Below, one piece after another: positions 24,822-33,794 of a DNA stretch of 64,000 nt. Position 1 is the stretch's first letter; each line of letters opens with the position of its first letter. The notes under the pieces were generated by a model. The model searched no databases. It had not been told where the DNA came from and saw nothing but the letters and a program-made list of their open reading frames with translations. The translations under genes were made by a program, and so were the position numbers. This DNA is from Methanomassiliicoccales archaeon LGM-RCC1 (GTDB lineage: Archaea > Thermoplasmatota > Thermoplasmata > Methanomassiliicoccales > Methanomethylophilaceae), in NCBI GenBank assembly GCA_030168575.1, contig CP115555.1, forward strand, positions 1,426,001 to 1,490,000. The letters are read 5' to 3'.

Positions 24822-25576
24822 TGACGAAGATCTTAGGAGAGAGGCCCAAAGCGCTTCTGGATGTACCGCTCCACTACTGCCCCGGATGTACACACGGTAT
24901 CGTACACAGGCTCGTAGCGGAGGTAATCGACGAGCTGGGCATCGAGGGAAAGACCACAGGAGTGGCCTCGGTAGGATGCTCCGTGTTCACATACAACTAC
25001 TTCGGATGCGACATGGTCCAGGCACCCCACGGACGTGCACCAGCCGTGGCGACCGGAGTCAAGAGGGCAAGGCCCGACAACGTCGTATTCACATACCAGG
25101 GGGACGGAGACTTGGCAGCTATCGGAATGGGTGAGACCGTCCACGCGGCTGCAAGGGGAGAGAACATCGTCGCCATCTTCATCAACAATGCGATCTACGG
25201 AATGACCGGAGGTCAGATGGCACCCACCACCCTTCCTGGACAGGTCACACAGACCACCCCCTACGGAAGGGACACCGCCACTGCAGGAAACCCCATCAGG
25301 GTCTGCGAGCTCCTCTCATCCGTCAAGGGAGTGGCCCTTGCAGAGCGCGTCACAGTAGACTGCGTGAAGAACGTCAAGGCTGCCAAGAGAGCGATCAAGA
25401 AGGCCTTCGAATACCAGATGGCCGGCAAAGGATACTGCATCGTGGAGGTCGTCTCCACCTGCCCCACCAACTGGGGAATGTCTGCCGGAGATGCACTCCA
25501 GTGGCTCAGGGACAACATGCTGCCCTACTACCCGCTCGGAGTCTACAAGGACGTCGGAGAGGAGGGAGAGCAGTGA
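24821..25576 (+). CDS. vorA: 2-oxoacid:ferredoxin oxidoreductase beta subunit (TPP-binding)
   Basis: 251 residues. TPP diphosphate site GDGDLAAIGMGE (about 91-102) with downstream NNAIYGMTGGQMAPTT (about 123-138), and N-terminal cysteines CPGCTHG (about 22-28) and CS typical of the beta subunit. Coupled to the genes on both sides by overlapping start/stop codons. Confidence 0.88.
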   Translation: MTKILGERPKALLDVPLHYCPGCTHGIVHRLVAEVIDELGIEGKTTGVASVGCSVFTYNYFGCDMVQAPHGRAPAVATGVKRARPDNVVFTYQGDGDLAAIGMGETVHAAARGENIVAIFINNAIYGMTGGQMAPTTLPGQVTQTTPYGRDTATAGNPIRVCELLSSVKGVALAERVTVDCVKNVKAAKRAIKKAFEYQMAGKGYCIVEVVSTCPTNWGMSAGDALQWLRDNMLPYYPLGVYKDVGEEGEQ

Positions 25577-26106
25577 CCGACATGAACATCCTCCTGGCAG
25601 GATTCGGAGGACAGGGTATCCTGTTCACCGGAAAGGTAATCGCTTACTCCGGTCTGATGGAGAACATGGAGGTCTCATGGCTTCCCTCCTATGGACCCGA
25701 GATGCGCGGCGGAACAGCCAACTGCAGCGTCTGTCTTTCCGAGAACAAGATCGGTTCGCCCCTGGTGACCAACCCTGATGTGCTGGTCGCCATGAACCTC
25801 CCCTCGCTGGAGAAGTTCGAGAAGGATGTCGTTCCCGGCGGACTGATCATCGTGGACAGCTCGATCATCAAGAAGAAGGTCGAGCGCACCGATGTGAAGA
25901 CCATCTACATCCCTGCCTCGGAGATCGCCGAGAAAGCAGGCATCAAGGGTGCCGCCAACATGGTCATCCTGGGCAAGCTGTTCAAGGAGACCTCGTTCTG
26001 TTCGCCAGAGAACCTTGACAAGGGACTCCAGAAGACCATACCTCCTAAGAAGATGGATCTTCTGGACAAGAACAGGCTCTGTATCAAACTCGGTACAGAG
26101 AACTGA
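25573..26106 (+). CDS. vorC: 2-oxoacid:ferredoxin oxidoreductase gamma subunit
   Basis: 177 residues from GTG at 25573, chosen because it overlaps the beta stop (GTGA) and has GGAGG seven bases upstream; an ATG three codons later (25582) is possible. Contains [19 protein letters not shown] and [15 protein letters not shown], the conserved core of the gamma domain that helps bind CoA. Last gene of the operon, followed by a clear hairpin terminator. Confidence 0.88.
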   Translation: MTDMNILLAGFGGQGILFTGKVIAYSGLMENMEVSWLPSYGPEMRGGTANCSVCLSENKIGSPLVTNPDVLVAMNLPSLEKFEKDVVPGGLIIVDSSIIKKKVERTDVKTIYIPASEIAEKAGIKGAANMVILGKLFKETSFCSPENLDKGLQKTIPPKKMDLLDKNRLCIKLGTEN

Positions 26107-26110
26107 AAAC

Positions 26111-26128
26111 ATGGCCCTTACGGGCCAT
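26111..26128. terminator. Terminator between vor operon and alpha/beta hydrolase gene
   Basis: 7-bp stem ATGGCCC/GGGCCAT with a four-base loop, AAAA before and TTTT after, between convergent genes; probably bidirectional. Confidence 0.75.
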
Positions 26129-26135
26129 TTTCCTT

Positions 26136-26921
26136 TCAATTTTGCATCTTGTGCTCTGAGAGCAGGCTCTTCAGAGCGTCGATATACAATTCAGGGGCGA
26201 TGGTGTGGCCTTCGCCAGGGACTTCCATGTACCTGCATCCAGGGATGGAATTGCCTACGGCTCTTCCTTTCAGAGGCTCCACCATTATGTCCAGTGCACC
26301 GTGGACTACGAGGGTCGGTGTGGTGATGTCCTTCGTCCTGTCGGTCGAATCGAAATTGTTCATGGAGACCATCTGCTTCAGGACCTCGCTGGCCTTCTCC
26401 GGGTGCTTGGGGACCGGCATCACCATGTCCTTTTTCGCCAAGGCATCGAACTTGGACTCTGGGAAGCAGAAGGAGTTCAGAACGATGTTGACGACATCCA
26501 TGGTGCATTCTCCCCTGGCTGCCGCACTGGTGACCTGATACATGAAGTAGGCAGACCTGTGGGGTCTGAACTGGTATGAAGACACGAGTGTGAGCGTCTG
26601 GAGCCTTTGGGGGTACCTCAATGCCAATGACTGGGCTATGAGCGATCCCATTGACCATCCGACGATGTGAGCCTTGTAGATGTGGAGATGATCCATGAGG
26701 TGAATGACATCGTCCGCCATAATGTCCACTTCAACCTCTCCGTTGTACTCGGTCTCTCCGACCCCGCGGTTGTCCAATGTGATTGCCCTGTATCCCTTCA
26801 GCAAGGGAACCATGCCCTTCCAGAAACGGTGGTTTGCACCGACACCAGCGATGAGGATTACGGGCTCTCCCGAGCCTTCCTCCTCGTAGTACATCTTCAC
26901 GTCCTGAAGTTCAGCGAACAT
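26136..26921 (-). CDS. Alpha/beta-hydrolase fold protein
   Basis: 261 residues. Oxyanion-loop region VILIAGVGANHRFW (about 21-34), nucleophile elbow GWSMGS (Ser about 94), acid in HGALDIMVEP (about 203) and His in GEGHTIAPE (about 232-240): a complete catalytic triad. Resembles 3-oxoadipate enol-lactonase and proline-iminopeptidase-type enzymes, but the substrate cannot be assigned. Convergent with the vor operon; a thioester or lactone substrate would fit the context. Confidence 0.8.
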   Translation of the reverse strand: MFAELQDVKMYYEEEGSGEPVILIAGVGANHRFWKGMVPLLKGYRAITLDNRGVGETEYNGEVEVDIMADDVIHLMDHLHIYKAHIVGWSMGSLIAQSLALRYPQRLQTLTLVSSYQFRPHRSAYFMYQVTSAAARGECTMDVVNIVLNSFCFPESKFDALAKKDMVMPVPKHPEKASEVLKQMVSMNNFDSTDRTKDITTPTLVVHGALDIMVEPLKGRAVGNSIPGCRYMEVPGEGHTIAPELYIDALKSLLSEHKMQN

Positions 26922-26955
26922 GCTACTGTGATTCTGCCCATCAGATAAAAAATAA

Positions 26956-27366
26956 TCACAGGATACTTAACGAAATGTTGATACGGCCGCCATTCGAAAC
27001 GGGGATGTCCAGATATGCCTTGGAACGATAGTAGTCATGCATGTCGCCCACTTCTACGATGCTGTCTCCATAGGTGTATGTGAGAAGGAACCTGTGCTCT
27101 CCGAATATGTCCGACAACAGGCATTCCAGATACATTCCTACGGAGCTATCGTTATCCACAGAATAGGCCATCACATCCGAGAGGAAGACTAGGGAGTCGT
27201 CCTCCAGATCCGTGAAATCCGATAATCTGACCTCGATGCCCGACAGCTGCCTGAGGAATTGATCGGGATCCATGATTTCATGCTCCGAACCCATATATTG
27301 CGCGGTCGTGCCGATAGCGATCATGATCACCATAAGGAATATCATGGCATCCATGAATGCGGTCAT
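26956..27366 (-). CDS. Small membrane-anchored protein A, possibly pilin-like
   Basis: 136 residues: an N-terminal hydrophobic helix (about 4-24, FMDAMIFLMVIMIAIGTT) followed by a polar, beta-rich domain ending in NGGRINISLSIL. Unrecognised family. Lies 11 bases after the similar protein at 27378-27770. The short positively charged start plus helix plus beta domain is the shape of a pseudopilin, and a Tad-like ATPase/platform pair lies 3 kb away, but no standard prepilin cleavage site is evident. Confidence 0.6.
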   Translation of the reverse strand: MTAFMDAMIFLMVIMIAIGTTAQYMGSEHEIMDPDQFLRQLSGIEVRLSDFTDLEDDSLVFLSDVMAYSVDNDSSVGMYLECLLSDIFGEHRFLLTYTYGDSIVEVGDMHDYYRSKAYLDIPVSNGGRINISLSIL

Positions 27367-27377
27367 CCCACCGCGGT

Positions 27378-27770
27378 TCAGGCGAATGCCGTCACCTCCA
27401 CCTTCACGGGGACTTTCCTTCCGTTGTCATAGTCAAGGATCAGAACGTAGTCTCTAGTGAATTCCATCCCCTCATCTTGACCTAGGCCTATGCTGAACGG
27501 CTCCTCTGAAAAGCCGAGGACGGAGACGTCCACCAGGATGCCTTTGAGGGCTTTGTATTCCATGTAGGAGTACAGATAAGGTTCTGAATACGTGATACCA
27601 TCCACTGTCTCCAACTCAATCGATCCGGGATCGAAATCCTCCAGTGGATCGTAGAATGCACCTATGTTTGACGCAACGAACACCAGGTAGACGCAAAGTA
27701 CGGTCATCACCGATATGGATGACACCATTGCCTCCATGAACCCCATATCCCCATGACAGTTTCTGATCAT
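27378..27770 (-). CDS. Small membrane-anchored protein B, possibly pilin-like
   Basis: 130 residues with an N-terminal hydrophobic helix (about 12-34, EAMVSSISVMTVLCVYLVF) and an extracytoplasmic domain of about 95 residues. Shares with its neighbour the pattern (G)-M-x(2)-F-M-[ED]-A-M at the head of the helix (FMEAM and FMDAM), so the two are probably related subunits. Unknown function. Confidence 0.6.
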   Translation of the reverse strand: MIRNCHGDMGFMEAMVSSISVMTVLCVYLVFVASNIGAFYDPLEDFDPGSIELETVDGITYSEPYLYSYMEYKALKGILVDVSVLGFSEEPFSIGLGQDEGMEFTRDYVLILDYDNGRKVPVKVEVTAFA

Positions 27771-27803
27771 GGGCCAGGTTTCGTTTGTTCAGTTTAAAAA
27801 ACA

Positions 27804-27822
27804 AGCATGCAGACTGCATGCT
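27804..27822 (-). terminator. Terminator of small winged-helix gene
   Basis: AGCATGCAG-A-CTGCATGCT, a near-perfect 19-base palindrome; on the minus strand it is followed by TTGTTTTTTAAAC. It lies just past the stop of the leftward gene at 27859-28041. Confidence 0.6.
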
Positions 27823-27858
27823 GACTAAGGCGTTTGGAGGATGCCCGGAGGCACCCCT

Positions 27859-28041
27859 TCATTTCTTGGCAGGCTCCCATTTGCACCTGACGGGAGAGAC
27901 GATGGTACCGTCCTTCTTCATCTCGGCGAATGCCTTATCGACGACCTTACGGTCGAGTCCTGTGAGCTCTGCTACCTTTCCGGCGTTCAAAGGCTCTCCT
28001 GCCTTCTTCATCGCTTCCAGAATCTGTTCCTTAGGATCCAT
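27859..28041 (-). CDS. 60-residue winged-helix DNA-binding protein
   Basis: A minimal winged helix-turn-helix: helix 1 (DPKEQILEAMKKAG), recognition region AGKVAELTGLDRKVVDKAFAE and a wing ending in IVSPVRCKWEPAKK. Such single-domain wHTH proteins are frequent in Thermoplasmata and act as small repressors or chromatin-like factors. Stand-alone gene with its own terminator and about 70 bases upstream that are free for a promoter. Confidence 0.75.
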   Translation of the reverse strand: MDPKEQILEAMKKAGEPLNAGKVAELTGLDRKVVDKAFAEMKKDGTIVSPVRCKWEPAKK

Positions 28042-28111
28042 GAAAATATCTCCTGTGACCCCAGAAGGCAGTTATGCCTTATTATTGTGCTTCAGGTAGG
28101 ATTCGAAACGG

Positions 28112-30010
28112 TCAGACCTTACGGGCATACAATCCGCGGGTGGTCTTTCCGCCGCACATCTCCTTGAGACGGGCCTTCATCTTGTCGGTCGGATTCCTGC
28201 AAACCTCACCCACGGTCTTCACCAGTCCCGAGGGTCTCTTCCTGAGGTCCAGTCCCACCGAGGACACTCCTGAACGTCCTAACTCGGGGATGAGGTCCAG
28301 AAGATCCAATTCGACAGAGTTCAGTATGTGGGAGAATCCCCTGTGGTCCTTGTAGACGGGGAATGCCGCACCGGTCTCGTCTGTGAGCGTACCGCTCTCC
28401 ATGCCGGGATCCCTGGTGTACATCAGCTCGGTCCTTCCGAAGGCCATGACCTCGGTACGCCCAGGATAGTAGGCCATGAGATTGGAGACCTCGTTCCTCG
28501 AAAGCTCCACCGACAGCGTGGTCTGATAGAGATTCAATGGGAACGATGAGTTGAACATGTTCAGGATGTTGCTGCCGTAGATCCTCGGAGCACCCTTGCA
28601 CGCCCTGTATTGTCCCGGACTGTTAACCATGACCGGACGGTCTGTGAACCTGAACTCGTCCAGAGCATCGAATCTGGGGAGCAGTGCTACGCACTCCGTG
28701 TCCCCTGCGGCCTCAATGGCCTCATCGATCTTGTCCATGTTGTCGAAATATATCCTGTCAGCATAGGGAAGTGCCGCTTCCAGGTTCTTTATCGAGCTTA
28801 CGTAGAATGACAACTCGGGTTCGTAGCTCCTGATAGGCTGCTTCTCCATCTTGATGTGGACCGCTGGCCTTTCCGTCTCCCCTCTGAATCTGGGGGTGTT
28901 CCCGATATCGTTCTTGATGACATCGATACGCGGATCGTAAGTACGGTAGATCTGATATTTGCCATCGGGGATCTTGAACGGAACATGGATGGGGTCCAGA
29001 TCCATGACCTTGAACCCTCCGATCTTCTCATCGCCTTTGAATATTGACAGTCCGTCCTTGAGCCCTACAGGCTCCTGGATTTCGGTGACTATGGTCTTGT
29101 CCTCTATCCTCACATCGGCGATGTAGAATCCCCTGTTGTCAGGGTACAATGACTGGACCGGGGAGACGACGCCTCCAAGGTATCCGCTGCAGGTCCCCCT
29201 GTTGAAGACCGTCCTCAGCAGCTCCAAGGTCTCGTCCAGCTCCTTACCCTTCTCTCCCTTGACGGCCATGGAGTAGGCTTTGGATGCCAGGTAGGTGTAT
29301 GGAGGGGACCTCATCCTCCCCTCGATCTTCAGGGATGTGACTCCGAGATCGGAAAGGTCTTTGAGATAGTCCATGCCGTAGATGTCCGCACAGCTCATGA
29401 AATAGCCCGACTGGCCGTCACGCTCGTACTTCTTCCTGCAGGGCTGGGCACAAGATCCTCTGTTGCCGCTGCGGCCTCCGATGAAACTAGAAAGGAGACA
29501 TCCTCCGGACATGCAGTAGCAGAGCGCACCTTGGATGAATACCTCCGTCTCAATGGGGGATTCGGGGATTATCTTTGAAAGCTCGTCCATAGTGAGCTCC
29601 CTGGCAAGGACGACTCTGTCCAATCCGTTCTCGGCGCACCATTTGACGCCTTCCAGAGAATGGATCTGCATCTGGGTGGAGGCATGCTTGGCGATATCCA
29701 CATTTGTGAGGTGCTTGAGAAGCCCCAGGTCCTGAATGATGATCGCGTCTGCATCTATGTCCTTCAGGAACTTCACGAAGGACACGGCCTCTTCCATCTC
29801 GGAATTCTTGATCAGCGTATTCACGGTGACATGAACCTTGACGCCGTGATCATGCGCGTATCCTATCGCTCCCTCGAGCTCGCCGTCGCTGAAATTGCCT
29901 GCGAATGCACGGGCTCCGAAGCTCTTACCCGCCAAGTATACGGCGTCGCATCCGCCCTTGACCGCTGCAACGAGACTGTCAGGCGAACCTGCCGGCGATA
30001 GGATTTCCAT
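28112..30010 (-). CDS. U32 peptidase-family protein, RlhA-like
   Basis: 632 residues from the ATG at 30008-30010; the in-frame upstream extension to 30091 is not protein-like and would span the TATA box. The start EILSPAGSPDSLVAAVKGGCDAVYLAG is the family N-terminus. The metal/Fe-S cysteine cluster is present in GALCYCMSGGCLLSSFIGGRSGNRGSCAQPCR (about 170-201; listed here in parts: GALCYC, GGCLLSS, GSCAQPC). The long C-terminal part resembles RlhA, which makes 5-hydroxycytidine in 23S rRNA, rather than a true protease. Likely an RNA-modification enzyme. Confidence 0.8.
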   Translation of the reverse strand: MEILSPAGSPDSLVAAVKGGCDAVYLAGKSFGARAFAGNFSDGELEGAIGYAHDHGVKVHVTVNTLIKNSEMEEAVSFVKFLKDIDADAIIIQDLGLLKHLTNVDIAKHASTQMQIHSLEGVKWCAENGLDRVVLARELTMDELSKIIPESPIETEVFIQGALCYCMSGGCLLSSFIGGRSGNRGSCAQPCRKKYERDGQSGYFMSCADIYGMDYLKDLSDLGVTSLKIEGRMRSPPYTYLASKAYSMAVKGEKGKELDETLELLRTVFNRGTCSGYLGGVVSPVQSLYPDNRGFYIADVRIEDKTIVTEIQEPVGLKDGLSIFKGDEKIGGFKVMDLDPIHVPFKIPDGKYQIYRTYDPRIDVIKNDIGNTPRFRGETERPAVHIKMEKQPIRSYEPELSFYVSSIKNLEAALPYADRIYFDNMDKIDEAIEAAGDTECVALLPRFDALDEFRFTDRPVMVNSPGQYRACKGAPRIYGSNILNMFNSSFPLNLYQTTLSVELSRNEVSNLMAYYPGRTEVMAFGRTELMYTRDPGMESGTLTDETGAAFPVYKDHRGFSHILNSVELDLLDLIPELGRSGVSSVGLDLRKRPSGLVKTVGEVCRNPTDKMKARLKEMCGGKTTRGLYARKV

Positions 30011-30030
30011 GTTCCGTCCTATCGTAACGC

Positions 30031-30040
30031 TATTTAAAGA
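30031..30040 (-). promoter_or_regulatory. TATA box of U32-family gene
   Basis: Minus-strand TCTTTAAATA about 22-30 bases before the chosen ATG at 30010, with no ribosome site between; this supports the shorter, leaderless start. Confidence 0.6.
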
Positions 30041-30124
30041 GATTATGGAGGAAGAACAGTCAGTATGCAGTAACAGAAACGGGGCCGGCACTGTTTCTTA
30101 TACTGATAGATGAAAACATCGTCC

Positions 30125-30622
30125 ATGAACCGTTTCTTCAACGAAATGAAAGACAAGAAGACCAAGAAGAAAGAGGAGCCTTGCTCCATTATCAGGGATT
30201 CCCTGATCATCGACTGCAGCAAGTGCGAACTGGTCCCTGAAGCGGGATCCAACGAATGCTTCAGATGCATGGTGGACAGGATGTCCCGTTACGGAAGCGC
30301 CGACAGGATCATCCTGAGGACCGGGAGGGATCTTGAGGTCTCGGGGAGATCGAGCGCTGTAATCAAGAACATCTCCTCTCTGAAACGGTGGACCACATCA
30401 GGGGAGATGATGGACCGTGCATGCAGGAAGTGCAGCCAGAACAGATTGGCCGTAATGAACGTCGTATGGAAAGACTTCCCCTGCATGGAGTTTACCAAAG
30501 CCAAGCAGATGCTGACCCTTTCTGATGCCGACGACAAGTGCTCTAGATGCATGAGGGCCTCTGTGGCCGCCATAGAGCAATTGGAAGAGGACATGCACGC
30601 CATCACCAGAAGGATGAGGTGA
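30125..30622 (+). CDS. Cysteine-pair protein upstream of secretion ATPase, unknown function
   Basis: 165 residues from the ATG at 30125, chosen because TTATACTG at 30098-30105 sits about 24 bases upstream; an ATG at 30110 would add five residues. Four cysteine pairs (CSKC, CFRC, CRKC, CSRC at about 31, 46, 106 and 140) suggest two zinc or Fe-S sites. The middle contains a Lys/Arg-rich helix-rich region. It immediately precedes the TadA-like ATPase and is probably part of that secretion module. No family recognised. Confidence 0.65.
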   Translation: MNRFFNEMKDKKTKKKEEPCSIIRDSLIIDCSKCELVPEAGSNECFRCMVDRMSRYGSADRIILRTGRDLEVSGRSSAVIKNISSLKRWTTSGEMMDRACRKCSQNRLAVMNVVWKDFPCMEFTKAKQMLTLSDADDKCSRCMRASVAAIEQLEEDMHAITRRMR

Positions 30623-30664
30623 CGGTCGATGGGTTCCAAGATAGCATCCTTCTAGGTTTCCGAT

Positions 30665-32335
30665 ATGAAACCGATTCCGATACCTCCTCCGCCAGTGGAA
30701 ATCATCGCAGACGACCTCCCTTCTCTATTCAGTAGGCTGGTGCAGAATGACATCCGGTCCAAGCCTTCCTACACGGACTCATGGGTTTTGGCCCCGCCAG
30801 CGGATGCTAGGATCCTGGCGGCCTACCGTACCCCCTACTGCGGTGTATCGATATGCGATCCTGGCGACGGAGAACTGGAGTACGATGTCCTGCCCCTCGA
30901 ATACGCTTATCCGGATGCTCTGAACAGTGTTGTCGCCGGAACGATAGAGAAGATACGCAAGGAGCATCTGGACACCGGAGGGAGATTGGACAGGGACAGC
31001 GTAACAGGCAATGCCAGGAAACTGCTCCTCGAGTCGTTCTCGGAGATATCCGATGCGTGCGGGCCAGATTCGGACTTGGGAGGTGTGCTTAACGACCTCA
31101 GCAGCGTGGTTTACAGGCATTCGGTGGGTGCAGGGGTATTCGAGATCCTACTGACCGACCCCCATATCGAGGATGTCTTTCTGGATGCGCCTTGCGAATC
31201 CAACAGGATCTACGTCACCGTGAACGGGATTGAGGGGTTCAACTCACATATGCGCTGCAGGACCAACGTCATGGTGGAGAAACGCGAGGTATCCAATCTC
31301 ATCAACATGTTGAAGCGGTCCAGCGGACTGAGGTTCGCTCATTCCAATCCGATATTGGAGACGGACTTCCCAGACCTCGATGCCAGGGCCACAGTGATCG
31401 GACCTCCCATGAGCCCCAAAGGGGAAGCGGTAGCCATAAGGAAGCATTCAGAGAGGATGTGGACCCTGAGCAGGCTGATCTTCAACGGCACGGTGGATCC
31501 CAGGTCCGCAGGCATCCTATCTTTCCTTGTGGACAACAGATGCACATTCCTGATCTGCGGCCCCAGAGGTGCCGGTAAGAGCTCGCTGCTGTCCGCCCTC
31601 ATGTTCGAATTCCCCAAGGAACAGAGGATACTCACCATCGAAGACACCATAGAGCTTCCTGGAGAGTCGATGAGAAGGATGGGATACAAGGTGCAGACGA
31701 TGCTCGTGGATGACAGACTGGGAGGCGACCAGCAATCGAGATCGGACGAGGCATTGAGGGTATCGCTGAGGATGGGAGAATCCGCGATAATTCTCGGAGA
31801 GGTGCGCGGTGAGGAAGCCAGGACGCTCTACCAGAGCATGAGAGCGGGAAGGGCCGGAAGCTCCATCATGGGGACCATACACGGGGACTCCGCTGAATCC
31901 GCGTACAAAAGGGTGGTTGAGGATTTGGGAGTATCTCCCGATTCGTTCATGGCCACCGATGTGGTTGTTACATTGGGCACCGTGAAGGACAGGAGGACCG
32001 GACGCCTCATAAGGAGGATGAATGAGATGGTTTGCACCTCTGATGTCCCCGGGGAGTTCAAGGACATCACGGATATCGATAGGCTGTTCGAATCTTCTGT
32101 CATGGCCCGTGCGATGAGATCGTCACAGCTGGGAAGAAAGGAGATCTCCAAGGATATCAGGGCCAGATCCCTGATGAGGTCCCTCCTGGCGGCAGCAGGG
32201 AGAGATGATGAGCGGTTCCTCGGTCCCGAATGGATACTGAGGGCGAACGACATCCTGTCCAGGTCCGATATGAATCAATCCGCAGAATCCATAGCGCAGA
32301 AACTGCAGGATGAGATCGATACCGTGAGGATTTGA
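30665..32335 (+). CDS. Type II/IV secretion-system ATPase (TadA/VirB11-like)
   Basis: 556 residues. N-terminal domain of about 250, then a RecA-like motor: Walker A CGPRGAGKSS (about 298-307), acid-box ILTIEDTIELP, Walker B AIILGEVRGEE (about 377) and His box MGTIHGDSAES (about 402). Belongs to the archaeal GspE/TadA group that powers pili or secretion. One base before the platform gene that follows. The conserved motifs indicate an active ATPase. Confidence 0.88.
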   Translation: MKPIPIPPPPVEIIADDLPSLFSRLVQNDIRSKPSYTDSWVLAPPADARILAAYRTPYCGVSICDPGDGELEYDVLPLEYAYPDALNSVVAGTIEKIRKEHLDTGGRLDRDSVTGNARKLLLESFSEISDACGPDSDLGGVLNDLSSVVYRHSVGAGVFEILLTDPHIEDVFLDAPCESNRIYVTVNGIEGFNSHMRCRTNVMVEKREVSNLINMLKRSSGLRFAHSNPILETDFPDLDARATVIGPPMSPKGEAVAIRKHSERMWTLSRLIFNGTVDPRSAGILSFLVDNRCTFLICGPRGAGKSSLLSALMFEFPKEQRILTIEDTIELPGESMRRMGYKVQTMLVDDRLGGDQQSRSDEALRVSLRMGESAIILGEVRGEEARTLYQSMRAGRAGSSIMGTIHGDSAESAYKRVVEDLGVSPDSFMATDVVVTLGTVKDRRTGRLIRRMNEMVCTSDVPGEFKDITDIDRLFESSVMARAMRSSQLGRKEISKDIRARSLMRSLLAAAGRDDERFLGPEWILRANDILSRSDMNQSAESIAQKLQDEIDTVRI

Positions 32336-32336
32336 C

Positions 32337-33722
32337 ATGGATTACCGGAGACTCGTCAACGAATGTCCCTCGGTGGTCGGGATGCTCTCTGCCGGACTCC
32401 AGTCCGGGGGATCCTTGGATTCGACGGTACGTTCCCTTGCTGTCAACGGACCCCGTCTGTCAAGGAAGCTGTTCGAGGATGTGGTGAGACGGACCGACAC
32501 GAAGAAATTCCCATCCATATCGGAGGGGCTGGTCTCCATGGCATCCGCTCTTCCGAAGGAAGCTTCTGGATACAACCGTGCAATTATGATGGTGATATCC
32601 GCCTCTGAATCCACTGACGATACCACCAGGAACGGATTGCTTGATGATGCCTCTGACCTGGCCCTCGAAGCTGTCAAGGAGATGGGCGAATCCTACGGGG
32701 AATCGTTGACCGCACCATGCATGGCGGTGTTCGGGATCGGGATAATGGTGCCCATGATCATGATGAGCATCCTTCCGATGCTCAGTATCGGAGGGATATT
32801 CGGTTCTCGCAGCATAGATCAGGGGACGATTGTTCTGATCACTTTGGTGATAGTTCCTGCCGTGATACTCGCGGTATCCGTCCTTGTAAGGCACAGGAAT
32901 CCATTCCTGTCGGAATCGTTGTCCTTGAATGAGCTGAAGTGCGCCCTTCCTCTGCTGGGAACATTGCCCCTTGCCATCTCCCATTGTTACTTTTTCGGAG
33001 GGATCGAGAGCTTATTCATCCTGTCCTTGGCTCCGACCTGTATCGCTACAATGATCCTCATGATGAACGACATGAACAACGATAGGAAACGCAGGAAATG
33101 CGAGCAAGCCATCATGGATAGCGTATTCGATATCGGGAACAGGATGGTATCAGGTGAGAACTTCGAGACTTCGGTGATCTCAGCGACCTCGTCCTGGGAA
33201 GGCTCCATAGAACTTTCCGAGAGGATCTCCAGGGAGATGAACGTCTGCAGAGGGGATGTGCGCTCTGCCTTGCATAGATCGATCGCCCCGATCTCAAGGG
33301 AGATGGGGATAGCTCTGGAAGACATATTGGTATGCTCCGAAAAGAACAATGACGATGCTGGACGCATGGCTGTGAATCTCGGGAAGCAGTTCCAAAACCG
33401 CAACAGGATAAGGAGAACTTTGGAGCTCAGGCTGAAGTCCACTACCGACATGATGATCGGAACCTGCATGTTCTTCGCCCCGATAGTCCTGGGGATGAGC
33501 GTTTCGATGTTGGAACCTGTGTCGCGCATATCGGGCTCATCTGCGCTGTCCAACACGTCGACCATTCTGAACATCTACCTTATCGAGCTCTGCGCACTGA
33601 TCTCCGTCCTTCTCTCGAGCCTTGGCAGCGGAGAACGTCTGACCAGCATCATCTGGAGATTCTGTTTAATGTGTCCGGAATCCTTGTTGGTGTTCCTGGT
33701 GTGCTCATCCTTCTCTCTTTGA
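32337..33722 (+). CDS. Type II secretion F-family platform protein (TadB/TadC-like)
   Basis: 461 residues with two F-domain-like cytosolic helical regions (about 1-120 and 245-350) separated by pairs of hydrophobic helices (about 125-185, 205-240, 370-395, 420-460). This is the double GspF layout of archaeal pilus platforms. Follows the ATPase by one base. No prepilin peptidase is in the window, and the substrate is unknown; nearby small anchored proteins (26956-27770) are candidates. Confidence 0.82.
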   Translation: MDYRRLVNECPSVVGMLSAGLQSGGSLDSTVRSLAVNGPRLSRKLFEDVVRRTDTKKFPSISEGLVSMASALPKEASGYNRAIMMVISASESTDDTTRNGLLDDASDLALEAVKEMGESYGESLTAPCMAVFGIGIMVPMIMMSILPMLSIGGIFGSRSIDQGTIVLITLVIVPAVILAVSVLVRHRNPFLSESLSLNELKCALPLLGTLPLAISHCYFFGGIESLFILSLAPTCIATMILMMNDMNNDRKRRKCEQAIMDSVFDIGNRMVSGENFETSVISATSSWEGSIELSERISREMNVCRGDVRSALHRSIAPISREMGIALEDILVCSEKNNDDAGRMAVNLGKQFQNRNRIRRTLELRLKSTTDMMIGTCMFFAPIVLGMSVSMLEPVSRISGSSALSNTSTILNIYLIELCALISVLLSSLGSGERLTSIIWRFCLMCPESLLVFLVCSSFSL

Positions 33723-33794
33723 GGCAGAGGATACGGGATTATCGCTAGACGGAGCTTGGAAAACTATGATAAACCACCCGAATGATGCTGAAAC

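Noticed and set aside
33660-33750. Alternative frame extending the TadC-like C-terminus to a TAG stop
   Set aside because: The annotated frame already ends in a plausible last transmembrane helix, and no frameshift signal is visible.
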